DNA of 64,000 nucleotides from NCBI RefSeq assembly GCF_042660705.1, contig NZ_JBHSUQ010000002.1, one strand, 5' to 3'. This document shows, one piece after another, positions 43,401-51,868 of this stretch. This DNA is from Undibacterium_A arcticum (GTDB lineage Bacteria > Pseudomonadota > Gammaproteobacteria > Burkholderiales > Burkholderiaceae_D). The translations under genes were made by a program, and so were the position numbers. Position 1 is the stretch's first letter. Each line of letters starts with the position of its first letter. The notes beneath the pieces are model-generated. The model saw only the letters and a list, made by a program, of their open reading frames with translations. It had not been told where the DNA came from and made no database searches.

Positions 43401-43635
43401 CGGCTGCCAGGACGAAGCCGAAGCCTGCTTCCTGCAGGCGATCGCGATCGCTCGCCGGCAGAGCGCCAGATCTTTCGAGCTGCGCACGGTGATGGGCCTG
43501 AGCCGGCTGTGGTGGCGGCAGGGCAAGCCGGGAGACGCCCACCAGATGTTGGCCGAGACCTACCGCTGGTTCACTGAAGGCTTCGACACCGCGGACCTGC
43601 AGGAGGCCAGGGCTCTACTCGCCGAGCTCCACTGA
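40465..43635 (+). CDS. Nucleotide cyclase/AAA-type ATPase/TPR regulator
   Basis: 1,056 residues in the frame from MEARGAADGERK. Residues 10-170 form a class III adenylate/guanylate cyclase domain: TALFADMAGST (first metal Asp), AKSMGDGILALFG (substrate Lys and second metal Asp), RVGINSGEV and DYDPVGHSIHIASRMEG, with His where many cyclases have Asn. Residues about 215-500 are a STAND-like ATPase with Walker A VGEPGVGKSRL and Walker B LIVEDLQWLDSE. The C-terminal half is an alpha-helical TPR-like array. It probably signals by nucleotide second messenger on ligand or protein binding. Very GC-rich, flanked by ISL3 and IS21 debris, so likely acquired. The zinc-ribbon start lies out of frame upstream. 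Confidence 0.88.
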   Translation: MEARGAADGERKTVTALFADMAGSTALIHDLDPEDARRLIDPVLALMMEAVHHYEGYVAKSMGDGILALFGAPIAHEDHAQRALYAALRMQDAMRRYADHVRLAEGIALQIRVGINSGEVVVRAISTEDLHTDYDPVGHSIHIASRMEGIAVPGSIVVSEHTHKLTEGYFAFKALGATPIKGLPEPLAVFEVLGLGPLRTRLQVAASRGLARFVGRARELEQLRAARAQAQAQYGQIVGVVGEPGVGKSRLCHEFKLRAPRDCLVLETFSVSHGKAYPYLPLIELLKSYCQITAQDDERRRREKLTGKVLTLDRALEDSLPYLFYLLEVADPGSALAQMDPQIRRQRTFEAIKRLLVRESLAQPLELIVEDLQWLDSETEAFLSFLGESVANARILLLVNYRPEYRHDWSHKSYYTELRLDPLGEAEARELLRDLLGDAAGLTPLEHLILAQTEGNPFFIEEVVQTLIEEQVLRGECGHYRIEQIPTALHIPTTVQGVLAARIDRLGTAEKALLQTLAVIGKTFPWSLLARVVGQPEDTLKSLLTRLQAREFIYEQPAFPEVEYSFKHALTQEVIYGALLSERRCALHERTAQAIEALFGAQIEEHCSELAHHFSRSGNATKAVEYLHCAGRQAVQRSADAEAVAHLTTALALLETLPDAPERARQELALQITLGPAWMATKGPAAPEVEATYTRALMLCRQLGETSQLFPTMLGLRTFYQVRGELTTARELGEQLLALAQEAQDPALLVQAHRTLGTNLLILGELEPARAQLEQALALYDPGQHYSPAFFYGSEPGVLGLAFVALDLWLLGYPDQALARSQAALALAQTLSHPPDSATALIFAAELHLQRRETQATRELAEATLALATEHGFPFWLTYGTILSGWALAEQGRAAEGIEKMQQGLSAYLATGAELWRTHFLALLAEAYGRAGQPEAGLKTLAEALAVADRTEERVYEAELYRLKGELTLLQPSREGDEAGCQDEAEACFLQAIAIARRQSARSFELRTVMGLSRLWWRQGKPGDAHQMLAETYRWFTEGFDTADLQEARALLAELH

Positions 43636-43742
43636 ATCGCGCGTCATGGCAGCACCATGTTCAGTGCATGACCTATATCTTCGAGGAATGCGTCCTTGGT
43701 TGCTGACGACCTGGTTCGGCATCATCGCTGAGACGTGCACGG

Positions 43743-44060
43743 TTGGGCGTGCTCGTGATGTGGGCCGCTCACACGTTCGCCGATCAGCTCGCCCCAGCCC
43801 AGCGCAATGCCCTGCCCCTCGAGCGCCGCCTGCATCAGCAGCGGATACGTGCCTTGCAAAAGCAACTGACCAACGTGAGGCTGCTAAATGTGGACGAACT
43901 GGGCTATGTCCCATTCACGGCGGTGGGCGCGGAATTACTATTTGAGGTCTTTAGCCGCCGTTATGAACAGGGCACCACGCTGGTGACATCGAAACTTGCC
44001 GTTTGACGAGTGGACCAGCGCTCTAGGTTCCGAGCGGCTGACCGGGGCGGCGACTTTCAC
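43743..44060 (+). pseudogene. istB: IS21 IstB helper ATPase remnant
   Basis: VDELGYVPFTAVGAELLFEVFSRRYEQGTTLVTSK is the Walker B to sensor region of IstB. After a frameshift it goes on as LPFDEWTSALGSERLTGA to about 44050. The Walker A part and the true C-terminus are missing; the upstream 45 codons look scrambled. It lies downstream of the cyclase-ATPase gene. Confidence 0.7.
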
Positions 44061-44416
44061 CGGATCTGTCACTTTGGACTCTTCGCGCATGTTGAGCGCA
44101 AGAACAACCTCGAGAGGGTACGTGCGCTGCTGCATGCAGCACCCGGTACCGATACGCAACCCAGGATGTTGGCGCTGACGCCAAATTGATCCATCTACGG
44201 GAATTCGCTGACCTAGCCGCATGACTCGCAAACCGCTATCAGCATTGGATTTGCACCGACTGGGGGTGGGGCAGTCTAGGGCTACGCTGAACAACAACCG
44301 ATTTCTGAATCAAGAAGCAAAGTTGGCGGCTTGATTTCGGAAATCGTGGTGTTCAACCGGTTTACTTACCCGCTCGGGCGGTTTCCGGGTCTTTCGACCC
44401 GCTCTTCGCCCACTAT
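44061..44416. other. Spacer between IS21 remnant and Tn3 end
   Basis: About 350 bases with no recognisable gene. It contains the hairpin-like CGGGCGGTTTCCGGGTCTTTCGACCCGC near 44371-44400 just outside the transposon. Confidence 0.4.
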
Positions 44417-44454
44417 GGGGTAATCGTCCTTTTCGTGCAAATTGGTGCGGTTTG
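44417..44454 (+). repeat. Tn3-family left inverted repeat
   Basis: 38 bases starting with GGGG and containing CGTCCTTTTCGTGCAAATTG. A second, partial copy of the inner part (TTGTCCTTTTCGTGCAAATT) lies inside the element at about 44511-44530. Confidence 0.85.
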
Positions 44455-44566
44455 TAAAATATTTATCTTTTAAAACAAAGGCTTAGAAATCACTACTTTT
44501 TCCAGTCATTGTCCTTTTCGTGCAAATTAGTGCGCTTTGCTTTTCCAAGGCCCACAGCTTTGTCTT

Positions 44567-44925
44567 TCACTTGCGGCAATTTCCAACGTCAGAAATCTCT
44601 TTGTTCCACGTTTTCCTGTGCTGTTCGACAGCCTGCAACGCTTCAAGCTTTTGCTCGATATGCCGGCTATGGGATTGCTGGTCGTACAGGGCTTTTTGCG
44701 CATGCGACAGTTCGCCCACCAGGCGCGCGCCTTCCTGATTCAGCCGGGTCACCTCATCCTGCTTGACGATCAGGCTTTGCTGTAGCTTGCTCATTTCGGC
44801 CTGCAACTGCTGGCTCTGCTGTTCATGGCCGCGCTGATTCTGGTCGCGCGCTGTTCCTTGACGGATTGCCGGTAGTCTGGTCGCGCGCTTTCTGGCAGGC
44901 TGGCGTTACAGCACGTAAGGGCTTT
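44567..44925 (-). pseudogene. KfrA-like coiled-coil remnant in the transposon
   Basis: An 80-residue frame, MQAEMSKLQQSLIVKQDEVTRLNQEGARLVGELSHAQKALYDQQSH..., preceded by Gln-rich helical sequence in another frame up to about 44925. This is the C-terminal coiled coil of a KfrA/Tn3-associated DNA-binding protein; the N-terminal KfrA_N domain is absent. It is unrelated at sequence level to the gene at 35360 beyond the same architecture. Confidence 0.5.
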
Positions 44926-45074
44926 ATTCAACTCTCATGACGCACTGATTCTCTGATTGACCGCAACAATGAGACACAGGACGAGCCGCCAAGCGACAGG
45001 ATGATTTCCTGGCGGCGGCCGTTCTGCTTTTCCGGGCTTCCGACGCCATTTCTGACGTTGGAAATATCACGCCT

Positions 45075-48008
45075 ACATCAAGCAAATTTCGCCGGCTTTG
45101 ACGTCGTTGGTCGTTGCAACAACATGTCCGCATATCGCGCGACGCCAAAACGGAACGTTCCCCTGAAATTCACATGCGCAAAATGACCCGGTCCCATGCG
45201 ACGCAGCCAGCCATCGTCGATCACGCGCCCGGTTTCTCCACCGATCCACAGTTTCCTGCATCTTGTGGGTATTCCAGGCTAACACTAGGTTCGTCAGTAA
45301 AGTATGCGAACCTGAAATCGCGATCATTTCATCGGGGCGACGGCCTCGCTCCGGCGGTACTTTGCCGTAATAGACAGCACGCTGCAGTAGATGTACCGAT
45401 TCCCCCCCGATTCAGAATGGTGTGAATCTCGCGCCGAAATTCGATGTTGCTAAAGTAATCGCACAGGAAAAGCGTGCGTAGCAGACGACCAAGATAATCG
45501 GCCGCCTGGTGTATCGGATCGCCTTGTGCAGCACTGCCAAAACGTTGCAACGCGACGTTCGCACTAACCCGGCCGCTGCGAATCGATGCGACGACACGCA
45601 GTAACTCGTCCCAACCTTTGCGAATCGCCGTCAGCGACACTTCTCGCACTACCACAAGATCCAAGGCATCCGGAGCAACAAGCTTACGAGGCAAGAATAA
45701 TTTTCGTTCGGCTAGGTTGCGTAGCTGCGGGCACAAATCAAATCCCGATAACTTGGCGATTGCCATACCCGGATTGGTATAGCCATGCGTGTCGACGGCC
45801 AGTAACGAAACGCGAACGCGCTCTTCGCTGTTGTTGTAATGCACCGTACCGGCAATTGCCGGACCCGCCTGGCGTTCGTTGAGAACGATAGGTTGATCGT
45901 AAATGATGCCGTACTGGTCCAGCACATGCGTATATATCCCCACCGCATGCGATCGTCGACGCGGATCGACGCGCGCATTCCACAGGTGTTTGGAAACATC
46001 GATGCTCATCATGTCGCTCGATGCTGTTTTGCCGCCACCCCAAAGTCCTACAATGGCCTGTTTCATCTGAAACTCGACCACTTGCTCGTTAGCGCGTCGC
46101 AATCGGCTGGGCGCTTCCAGAGCGCGCATCGCAGTTGATACATGTGCCGGATCAAGCTGCGGGGTCATTGCAGCGACGCTCTTGGCGTCAATCTCGGTCC
46201 CATGTGCGATGAGTGCGGCATACAGAGCGACAAGCTCGTGCTCATCCTTGGCGCGGCGCCCCAGAAGAGTTTCGCTAAAATTAGTATGCGCGTCGACTTC
46301 CAGCATCAAATCCGGCAATTGAACGTCGCCGATCTCCTTGAACATGAGATCGAGCGTACGTTTCGGAACAACGTCGTCCGGTAAAGCCTCCAGTTTTGGC
46401 AGGTGTATCGTGCCGTCGGCGTCGATACTGACCACGCCTTTCTTTGGCCTCAGCCACAGCGGCCAGACCCGCCTCAATATTGCGAAGCAGTGGCTCCAGG
46501 AACTGATCAGGATCTTTGGGCAGACCTAAAATGGACAAATGCCTGTCGCGCTCAAGCTCCCATATTTTAGGTGGAATCAACATCTGGTCGCGCTCGCGAT
46601 AAGACAAGCTGTGTGCGACCCACACTGAGCCTCGCCGCAAGCCTTTACGCAGGCCCATCATGGTGGACGCTTCCAAGGCCTGAAAAGCACGCTTTCGGTC
46701 AGGGTCGTTGACCAGATCGCTCCATGACTTATCGGTCGCAAACGCCTGGTCCATCGGCAGCTCCGTAACCTTGCCGACATAAAATTCCTGTAACTTGGCA
46801 AGGTTCGCCAAACTGTCTTCATTGGCACGGCCTTGCAGATTCAGATTTTCTAAAGAGTGCAGAAGGTTGCGTACCCGAGTGGCGTCTTCGGTCAAGGTCT
46901 CACGCACATGTGCGGCGTGGCTACTGGTTGGTTTGTCCCCAATATCTGCTAGCAATTCTCCGATTTGAGCCAGACGATCTTCGGCGGGTACGCTGGTATC
47001 TTGCACTAACGATTTGATCGATAACAGGCGCTCACGATAGGTCACCGATGACCTTGCCTGCTTGGCCTGCGTTTGTTGTACGCGTGCCGCACTAGGTCTG
47101 AGGCACGTCGGCCGGACTGATAGACGGCGCTGTCGGACAGCTCGAACAGGGTCACCCTCAGGAAGAACACCAATTCGATGATGACGGTGGAGTCCTTGAG
47201 TTCCTTGGATTTGGCTGGCCGGCGCGCGTGGATTTGCTGTGCATAGCCACGCTGTTTTTCCAGCGGAATTTCGTCTAACGGCCATTCATGTACGCTGAGT
47301 TGTTTCAGAAACGCGATTTTATCGAGAGTTTCGCTGAAAGTGCCAGGGCTGTGGCGTTTTGGTGGAGCCTTCAACCATTCCAGGGCTGTGATGGTGTCGC
47401 CTTGCCGGGTCTGATAGACAATGTTACGACAGTGAGACAGCGCAGTAGCGGATATGGCCGAGACGATCGTTGCGTAAATATTTTTTTCGACAGACTCGTA
47501 GCATTTACGAGCCAAGTCGCGAATCTGACGGTCGCTGGGAATCAATAGCTGACGCTCGAAGAGCCATTGTTGCGCAGAAGTGACCAATTCGTCGACCGAG
47601 ACGACTTCGTTAGCCTGTGCCTGCAGATAAGCGGCAAGTTGATCGCTTGTGGCTTGATCGACATCTTTCAGTTCCAGATACTCTTTAGTCCAGAGTTGAT
47701 GCGCGTAGAACGTTTGGCTACGTTTATAAATCGCCCGCAGCGATGCAATTGTTGGTGTCGTTACGCTAAGTGCCTGGCCCACATAGCGCAACAATACCCT
47801 GGGAATGGTTGCAAGTTGATCAAGAGGGCGGCCCGCAGCACGTAGAAAGTAATAAGACAGCGGCACCAGCACGCCGATCAGCACGAAACTCATTCTTGAG
47901 TGCGGCGACATCGGCCTGGGTCAATTGAAAATACTGCGCTAAATCGAAGTCTGACAACCGGCTGGGCAGCGTGCTGGCGCCGACGTACCTGAATTCATAA
48001 CTTGTCAT
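45075..48008 (-). pseudogene. tnpA: Tn3-family transposase TnpA, several frameshifts
   Basis: A roughly 980-codon transposase broken into at least five frames: MTSYEFRYVGASTLPSRLSDFDLAQYFQLT... (48008-47850), SYYFLRAAGRPLDQLATIPRVLLRYVGQAL... (to 47050), the middle part to about 46480, then the catalytic part (46477-45390) with SSDMMSIDVSKHLWNARVDPR and VLDQYGIIYDQPIVLNERQAG, and the C-terminus MIAISGSHTLLTNLVLAWNTHKMQ (45327-45180). The motifs of the DDE domain are recognisable, but no single frame covers them. Inactive unless the indels are sequencing errors. Confidence 0.85.
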
Positions 48009-48148
48009 AGCTGGCTTTCGCAATCGAGTTGAATGCGATTTTACCTGCGATTTAAAAGATTGAAAAATGGCAATATCAAGAGGTTGGGAGCCATTACAGC
48101 TTTACCGGGGCTATCTCTCGGAAGCCTTATAAAATAAGGGTCTCCGCG

Positions 48149-48186
48149 CAAACCGCACCAATTTTCACGAAAAGGACGATTACCCC
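48149..48186 (-). repeat. Tn3-family right inverted repeat
   Basis: Reverse complement of the 44417 repeat with one mismatch (GTGAAAATT for GTGCAAATT). It abuts the beheaded serine recombinase gene. Confidence 0.85.
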
Positions 48187-48233
48187 TATGTACAAACAAT
48201 CACCATGTCGCGTCGTGTGCGGCGACCAAGGCC

Positions 48234-49124
48234 TTGCAGCCGGCCGAACTCAGACTTGCCTTGACGGCCCTCAAGGAACTTGAGCAACGCGACCAGGCCA
48301 TCATGCGCCAGTGGCAGATGCGCATCGAACGCGCTGACTACGAGGCCGCGCTCGCGGAAAGACGCTATCAGGAGTGCGATCCTGCCAATCGGCTGGTGGC
48401 AGGATCCCTCGAGCGCCGCTGGAACGAGGCGTTGCTTCGCATCGAACAGATTAAGACCGAATCCGCCCAGTTTGAGAGCCAGAAAGCGCGCGTAGCCACG
48501 CAAGAACAGAAGGCAAAGGTGCTCGCTCTGGCACGCGACCTTCCGCGCCTCTGGCGGGCTTCAACGACCCAGGCGAAGGATCGCAAGCGGATGTTGCGAC
48601 TCATCATCCTCGACATCACGGTGGAGAAATTGCCGGACCGGCAACAGCTCGTTCTGCATGTCCGTTGGCAGGGCGGCGCCTGTACCGACACCACCGTGAA
48701 TTTGCCTAAGCCGGTCGCCGAGGCGATACGCTATCCGGCGGCCGTCGTGGAGCGCGTTCGTGAACTCTCCCGGCGTTTGTCCGACCCGCAAATTGTCGCG
48801 CACCTGAATCAGGAGGGGCAGCGCAGCCCTCACGGCATCCCTTTCACGCTCGCCATGATCAAATGGGTCCGCTACAAATACGCGATTCCGCAAATTTGCC
48901 TCACGCGGCCCGACGAATTTAGCGTAAGGCAGGTCGCGAATCGCATGGAGGTCAGCGTCCACGTCGTCTACTATTGGATTGGACGCAGCATTGTTCAAGC
49001 GCGCAAGCTCGATGGTAGAGGCTCTTGGTGGATCACGCTCACCGCCGCCAAGGAGCAGGAACTTTCGGACTGGGTGCGAAACTCAGGTCATCTTCAACCG
49101 CAACATGCCAACATTCAACTGTGA
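48234..49124 (+). pseudogene. Large serine recombinase, N-terminal domain missing
   Basis: About 296 residues of the C-terminal half of a large serine recombinase: a coiled coil (ALTALKELEQRDQAIMRQWQMRIERADYEAALAERRYQECDP) and a DNA-binding region with VRRLSDPQIVAHLN-like and FSVRQVANRMEVSVHVVYYWIGR helix-turn-helix segments. The N-terminal resolvase domain with the catalytic Ser and the zinc-ribbon start are absent, because the Tn3 right end lies immediately upstream. The in-frame sequence begins within 30 bases of the transposon repeat. Transposition into the gene is the simplest explanation. Confidence 0.8.
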
Positions 49125-49142
49125 GAGGTGCATTATGAAATC

Positions 49143-49517
49143 ACCGTCGGTATGCCCAGCTCGCGTTCGCTACCATCAGGATTGGGGATGCCGACGCGCC
49201 GTACCGGATTGGGCCGGTACGTGCCTGCCATCAATTGTTTCCTGATGGTCGGCCATGTTGTCGTCAGATAACGGCCGGTCTGGACGATGTCCATGCCCGT
49301 CCACCCCTGCTGCGCCTTTGTTCGCCTTCACGCGTTTCCACGCGCGCTGCATGTTCTCTCTCGCAAGCGCTTGCTCCAGCATGGCTTGCCCATTCCCCGT
49401 GTCATGTCGCGTGAGGCGAGCTTCATCACTGACCATGCCAGAGATGGCTTCACCATCCCTTACCGTGGCCCGCCCCGCTGATGCGGGCATCTGATGCCGT
49501 GCTTTCCCCATCGACAT
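49143..49517 (-). pseudogene. Intron maturase N-terminal fragment
   Basis: MSMGKARHQMPASAGR... then MLEQALARENMQRAWKRVKANKGAAGVDG, the RT-0 region, a frameshift, and MDIVQTGRYLTTTWPTIRKQLMAGTYRPNPVRRVGIPNPDGS... LGIPTV in the next frame, after which it is truncated. Motifs RT-1 to RT-7 with the YADD box are missing. Confidence 0.8.
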
Positions 49518-49895
49518 GGTGGTAAAACGCTCCTTCTCGTTCGGCCCTTCACCCTGACTGCGGTTACTACGGCCTCTGCTGACTTCTCGCTCCGACTTGC
49601 GCCGTCGCCCTTTCAGGCACGAGGCGAGATCTCCCCAGGTAAGAACGCAATCCTTCACCGCACAACCGCCGGATTTACGCCGCCTGATCCTTGACCACAA
49701 GAGCTTCGCGGTTTTATGCCCGCCCGCCCTGATCGGCGTCGCCTTCTATCCGGTTCTTGTCCATCGGCTCGCAGCTTCGATCCACGCTTCCTTCCCACGA
49801 TCGGTCGCCCTTTCGCAGTTGCGCTTCACTTCGTTCGCTGTGGCCAGCTTACGGGAGGACTTGCACCTCCAAGATTGCGCCCATGCTGGGCGCAC
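49143..49895 (-). mobile_element. Group II intron 5' fragment
   Basis: The 5' end GTGCGCCCAGCATGGGCGC is at 49895 on the minus strand, followed by GGAGGTGCAAGTCC and the rest of domain I. It runs through the start of the maturase and is cut at about 49143 next to the recombinase gene. It sits directly after the terminator hairpin of the PRC-barrel gene (49901-49923), the site preferred by class C introns. Confidence 0.85.
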
Positions 49896-49900
49896 AAGAA

Positions 49901-49923
49901 AGCCCGACTGAAAGAGTCGGGCT
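49901..49923 (-). terminator. Rho-independent terminator of the PRC-barrel gene
   Basis: A 9-bp perfect stem AGCCCGACT/AGTCGGGCT with a 5-base loop. Read on the minus strand it is followed by TTTCTT and then at once by the intron 5' end. It lies about 50 bases past the PRC-barrel stop. Confidence 0.75.
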
Positions 49924-49974
49924 GAGTACGTTATGTAAGTAGCTTTGGGGGACAGGATTTTGCCCTGCGACTAC

Positions 49975-50400
49975 CTAGTGGATGCTCGTATCTCTCGAGC
50001 CAGACCCGGTGCCATAATAAGACTCAATTCCGCTAGCCCATGTCTGGTCCGTCATATCCGGCCAGTCATCCTTATCGAATCCAGGTGCATTTTTGAGCTC
50101 GTCTTTCTCCATGTTAAGCACAAAGCGCTTGTTTACAGAATCGAGCTTTAGGGCGCTCCATGGCACCGCGAAGAGCTTTTCGCCTACGCCAAGAAAACCC
50201 CCGAAGGACAGCACTGCGTACGCTACCCTACCGCTATCCACCTCAAGCATGATCTCCTTGATGTCACCTAGCTTTTCGTCTTTGCTATTGTAGACGTCTT
50301 CACCACGCAGCGTGCCTGCGCCCATTAAATAAGGGCCGGGTCCTTTGCCAATTTTCTTGTACATGCCATACGTGTCGTGGCTTGCATCGGTATAACTCAT
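49975..50400 (-). CDS. PRC-barrel domain protein
   Basis: A 141-residue cytoplasmic protein with one PRC-barrel (YLMGAGTLRGEDVYNSKDEKLGDIKEIMLEVDSGRVAYAVLSFGGFLGVGEKLFAVPWSAL), the beta-barrel fold known from photosynthetic reaction centre H and RimM. A charged C-terminal part, FDKDDWPDMTD, is typical of the proteobacterial stress-linked group. Its role is unknown; such genes are often induced in stationary phase or envelope stress. The promoter is in the 335-base gap upstream, and its terminator is followed by the intron fragment. Confidence 0.88.
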   Translation of the reverse strand: MSYTDASHDTYGMYKKIGKGPGPYLMGAGTLRGEDVYNSKDEKLGDIKEIMLEVDSGRVAYAVLSFGGFLGVGEKLFAVPWSALKLDSVNKRFVLNMEKDELKNAPGFDKDDWPDMTDQTWASGIESYYGTGSGSRDTSIH

Positions 50401-50735
50401 GATCGCCTCCTACTGTAATCTCTGGATAAAGTTAGACCATAAAACCATAAACTAAACTGACGGAATTTATCCGTCTCGACGACATATTTTGATGCAGGTC
50501 AACCAAGCAGTGCCGGACTAAACGGTTTATTCCGATGTGAGGCAGTGCCACAGTTCGCTCGTTGCAACTGAACGGCTCTATGTCTGCCCGTTTAAGCTCC
50601 TTCTCTGCGTCACCGCCGATCTGCTTTTACCATGCTTGTAAGTGCAGCCACCAAACGCTGTCCTGCCTGCTCTAAGCTCTCGTCTATATTTGACACAAGG
50701 GGAATACGCACTAATCAACAAACAAGGAGACGGCA
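50401..50735. other. Divergent intergenic region
   Basis: About 335 bases between the divergent PRC-barrel and ParB-like genes. No gene is seen. AAGGAGACGGC at 50725 is the ribosome site of the downstream gene. Promoters for both directions must be here but no certain boxes are called. Confidence 0.45.
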
Positions 50736-51107
50736 ATGAAAAAGACACCGGAAATCAAATGGCTGCCTGAGCCAGCCGATAGCGATTACGACGCCGCTGA
50801 AACGTTCTTGAAACTACTCTACAAGCCGAAAGACTGCCGTCGCTGGTCAAAAAGGCTCAGGCGCGCGAAGATTTCGGAGTATGCAGCAAAAGATATTCTT
50901 CGGGCATCAGCAACGCCGATGTCCGAGGTCAATGCGTTCGATTGGTCAAAACAGAAGAAAGAAATTGACCAGGGCAACCCGCTCTCACCGATTTTGATTG
51001 TTCGGCAAGATAACGGCCAGCACCTTCTCATTGCAGATGGTTTTCACCGAATGTGCGCCCTCTTCGCGGCAGACCAGGAAGTCAACGTGCCGTGTAAAAT
51101 TGTGTAA
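50736..51107 (+). CDS. ParB/sulfiredoxin-like nuclease-fold protein
   Basis: A 123-residue protein. The C-terminal part NPLSPILIVRQDNGQHLLIADGFHRMCALFAADQEVNVPCKIV matches the ParB/Srx fold with its GFHR motif (GxxR in ParB, where it binds nucleotide). The N-terminal part (DYDAAETFLKLLYKPKDC) is typical of small stand-alone members found near stress genes. No helix-turn-helix follows, so it is not a partition protein. A perfect AAGGAGAC ribosome site precedes the start. Function unknown. Confidence 0.8.
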   Translation: MKKTPEIKWLPEPADSDYDAAETFLKLLYKPKDCRRWSKRLRRAKISEYAAKDILRASATPMSEVNAFDWSKQKKEIDQGNPLSPILIVRQDNGQHLLIADGFHRMCALFAADQEVNVPCKIV

Positions 51108-51159
51108 CGGGTGATTACTAACGGTCCGGACCTCTATCGACAGGCGTACCTGAACCACC

Positions 51160-51552
51160 GTGGTGCCTCTTGCTACGCAGGCAGCGCCATCGCATCATTC
51201 TGCGCGCGTCGGGATGCCACAATTGTGGGACGGTTATATCGACTCACACATATCAGAGACCTGGGCACACGGTAGCGGTCTGGGTATCGCTACAGGCGCC
51301 GTCGTGGGCGGGCTACTGGGCAACCAGGTGGGTGGCGGTAATGGCCGCACCTTGGCAACGGTGGCTGGAGCGGTTGGCGGCGGCTATGCCGGCAACGTGG
51401 TAGAAAAGCGCGCACGTGCGACCACGGTGACACAAGTGCGCGTTCGGATGAACAACGGTTCGGTTCGCGCCTTCACCGAATCCGGAAACAGCCGGCGGCA
51501 TTCGGGCGAGCATGTGAAGATTATCAACGGTGCATTGGCCGCACGAAGGTAG
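51160..51552 (+). CDS. Glycine-zipper 2TM-domain lipoprotein-like protein
   Basis: The core GLGIATGAVVGGLLGNQVGGGNGRTLATVAGAVGGGYAGNVVEKR is the glycine-zipper 2TM domain of the 17-kDa surface antigen/SlyB group, which spans the outer or inner membrane. It is followed by VTQVRVRMNNGSVRAFTESG, as in family members. The N-terminus is uncertain: MVPLATQAAPSHHSARVG looks like the end of a signal peptide without its charged start, so the true 5' end may be frameshifted. GTG and other starts upstream were not resolvable. Confidence 0.7.
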   Translation: MVPLATQAAPSHHSARVGMPQLWDGYIDSHISETWAHGSGLGIATGAVVGGLLGNQVGGGNGRTLATVAGAVGGGYAGNVVEKRARATTVTQVRVRMNNGSVRAFTESGNSRRHSGEHVKIINGALAARR

Positions 51553-51868
51553 CCTATTCTCGTACTTTACAATTGACAAGAAGAGCCTCAAGCGGCATCG
51601 ATATCGGCGCTCAATAGCGCGGGATTTCTCTCACCTTCGTGATGAATCCTTGCGATAGATCGCCTCGTCGAGCCGCTCACTGGTGATATTTCCAGGCTTT
51701 GCGCTGAGCAGGACAGGTCGTGCTCGCGAACAAGCGCCCAACCCTTCTTGTTGGCCCAGCCTGTGAGAACGGCGGTGTCGGGACGCCATCGACATAATGC
51801 GATTGCTATCGTTCCTGTTGTAGTTGTTTCTATTCGGTTTTGTCGATGCTTATTTCAGGGGATTTCCA
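51553..51868. other. Intergenic region
   Basis: About 315 bases. No gene, terminator or repeat is recognised. Confidence 0.4.

Larger units (their letters stand above)
44417..48186 (-). mobile_element. Degenerate Tn3-family transposon, about 3.77 kb
   Basis: Bounded by 38-bp inverted repeats starting GGGGTAATCGTCCTTTTCG (44417-44454 and, inverted, 48149-48186), with one mismatch between them. It carries a broken tnpA on the minus strand and a kfrA-like coiled-coil remnant, but no resolvase or passenger. The 5-bp flanks (ACTAT and TATGT) are not an obvious duplication, so the ends may have been rearranged after insertion. Confidence 0.88.

Noticed and set aside
44412..48191. Target-site duplication of the Tn3-family transposon
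   Set aside because: The 5-bp flanks ACTAT and TATGT do not match, so no duplication can be claimed.
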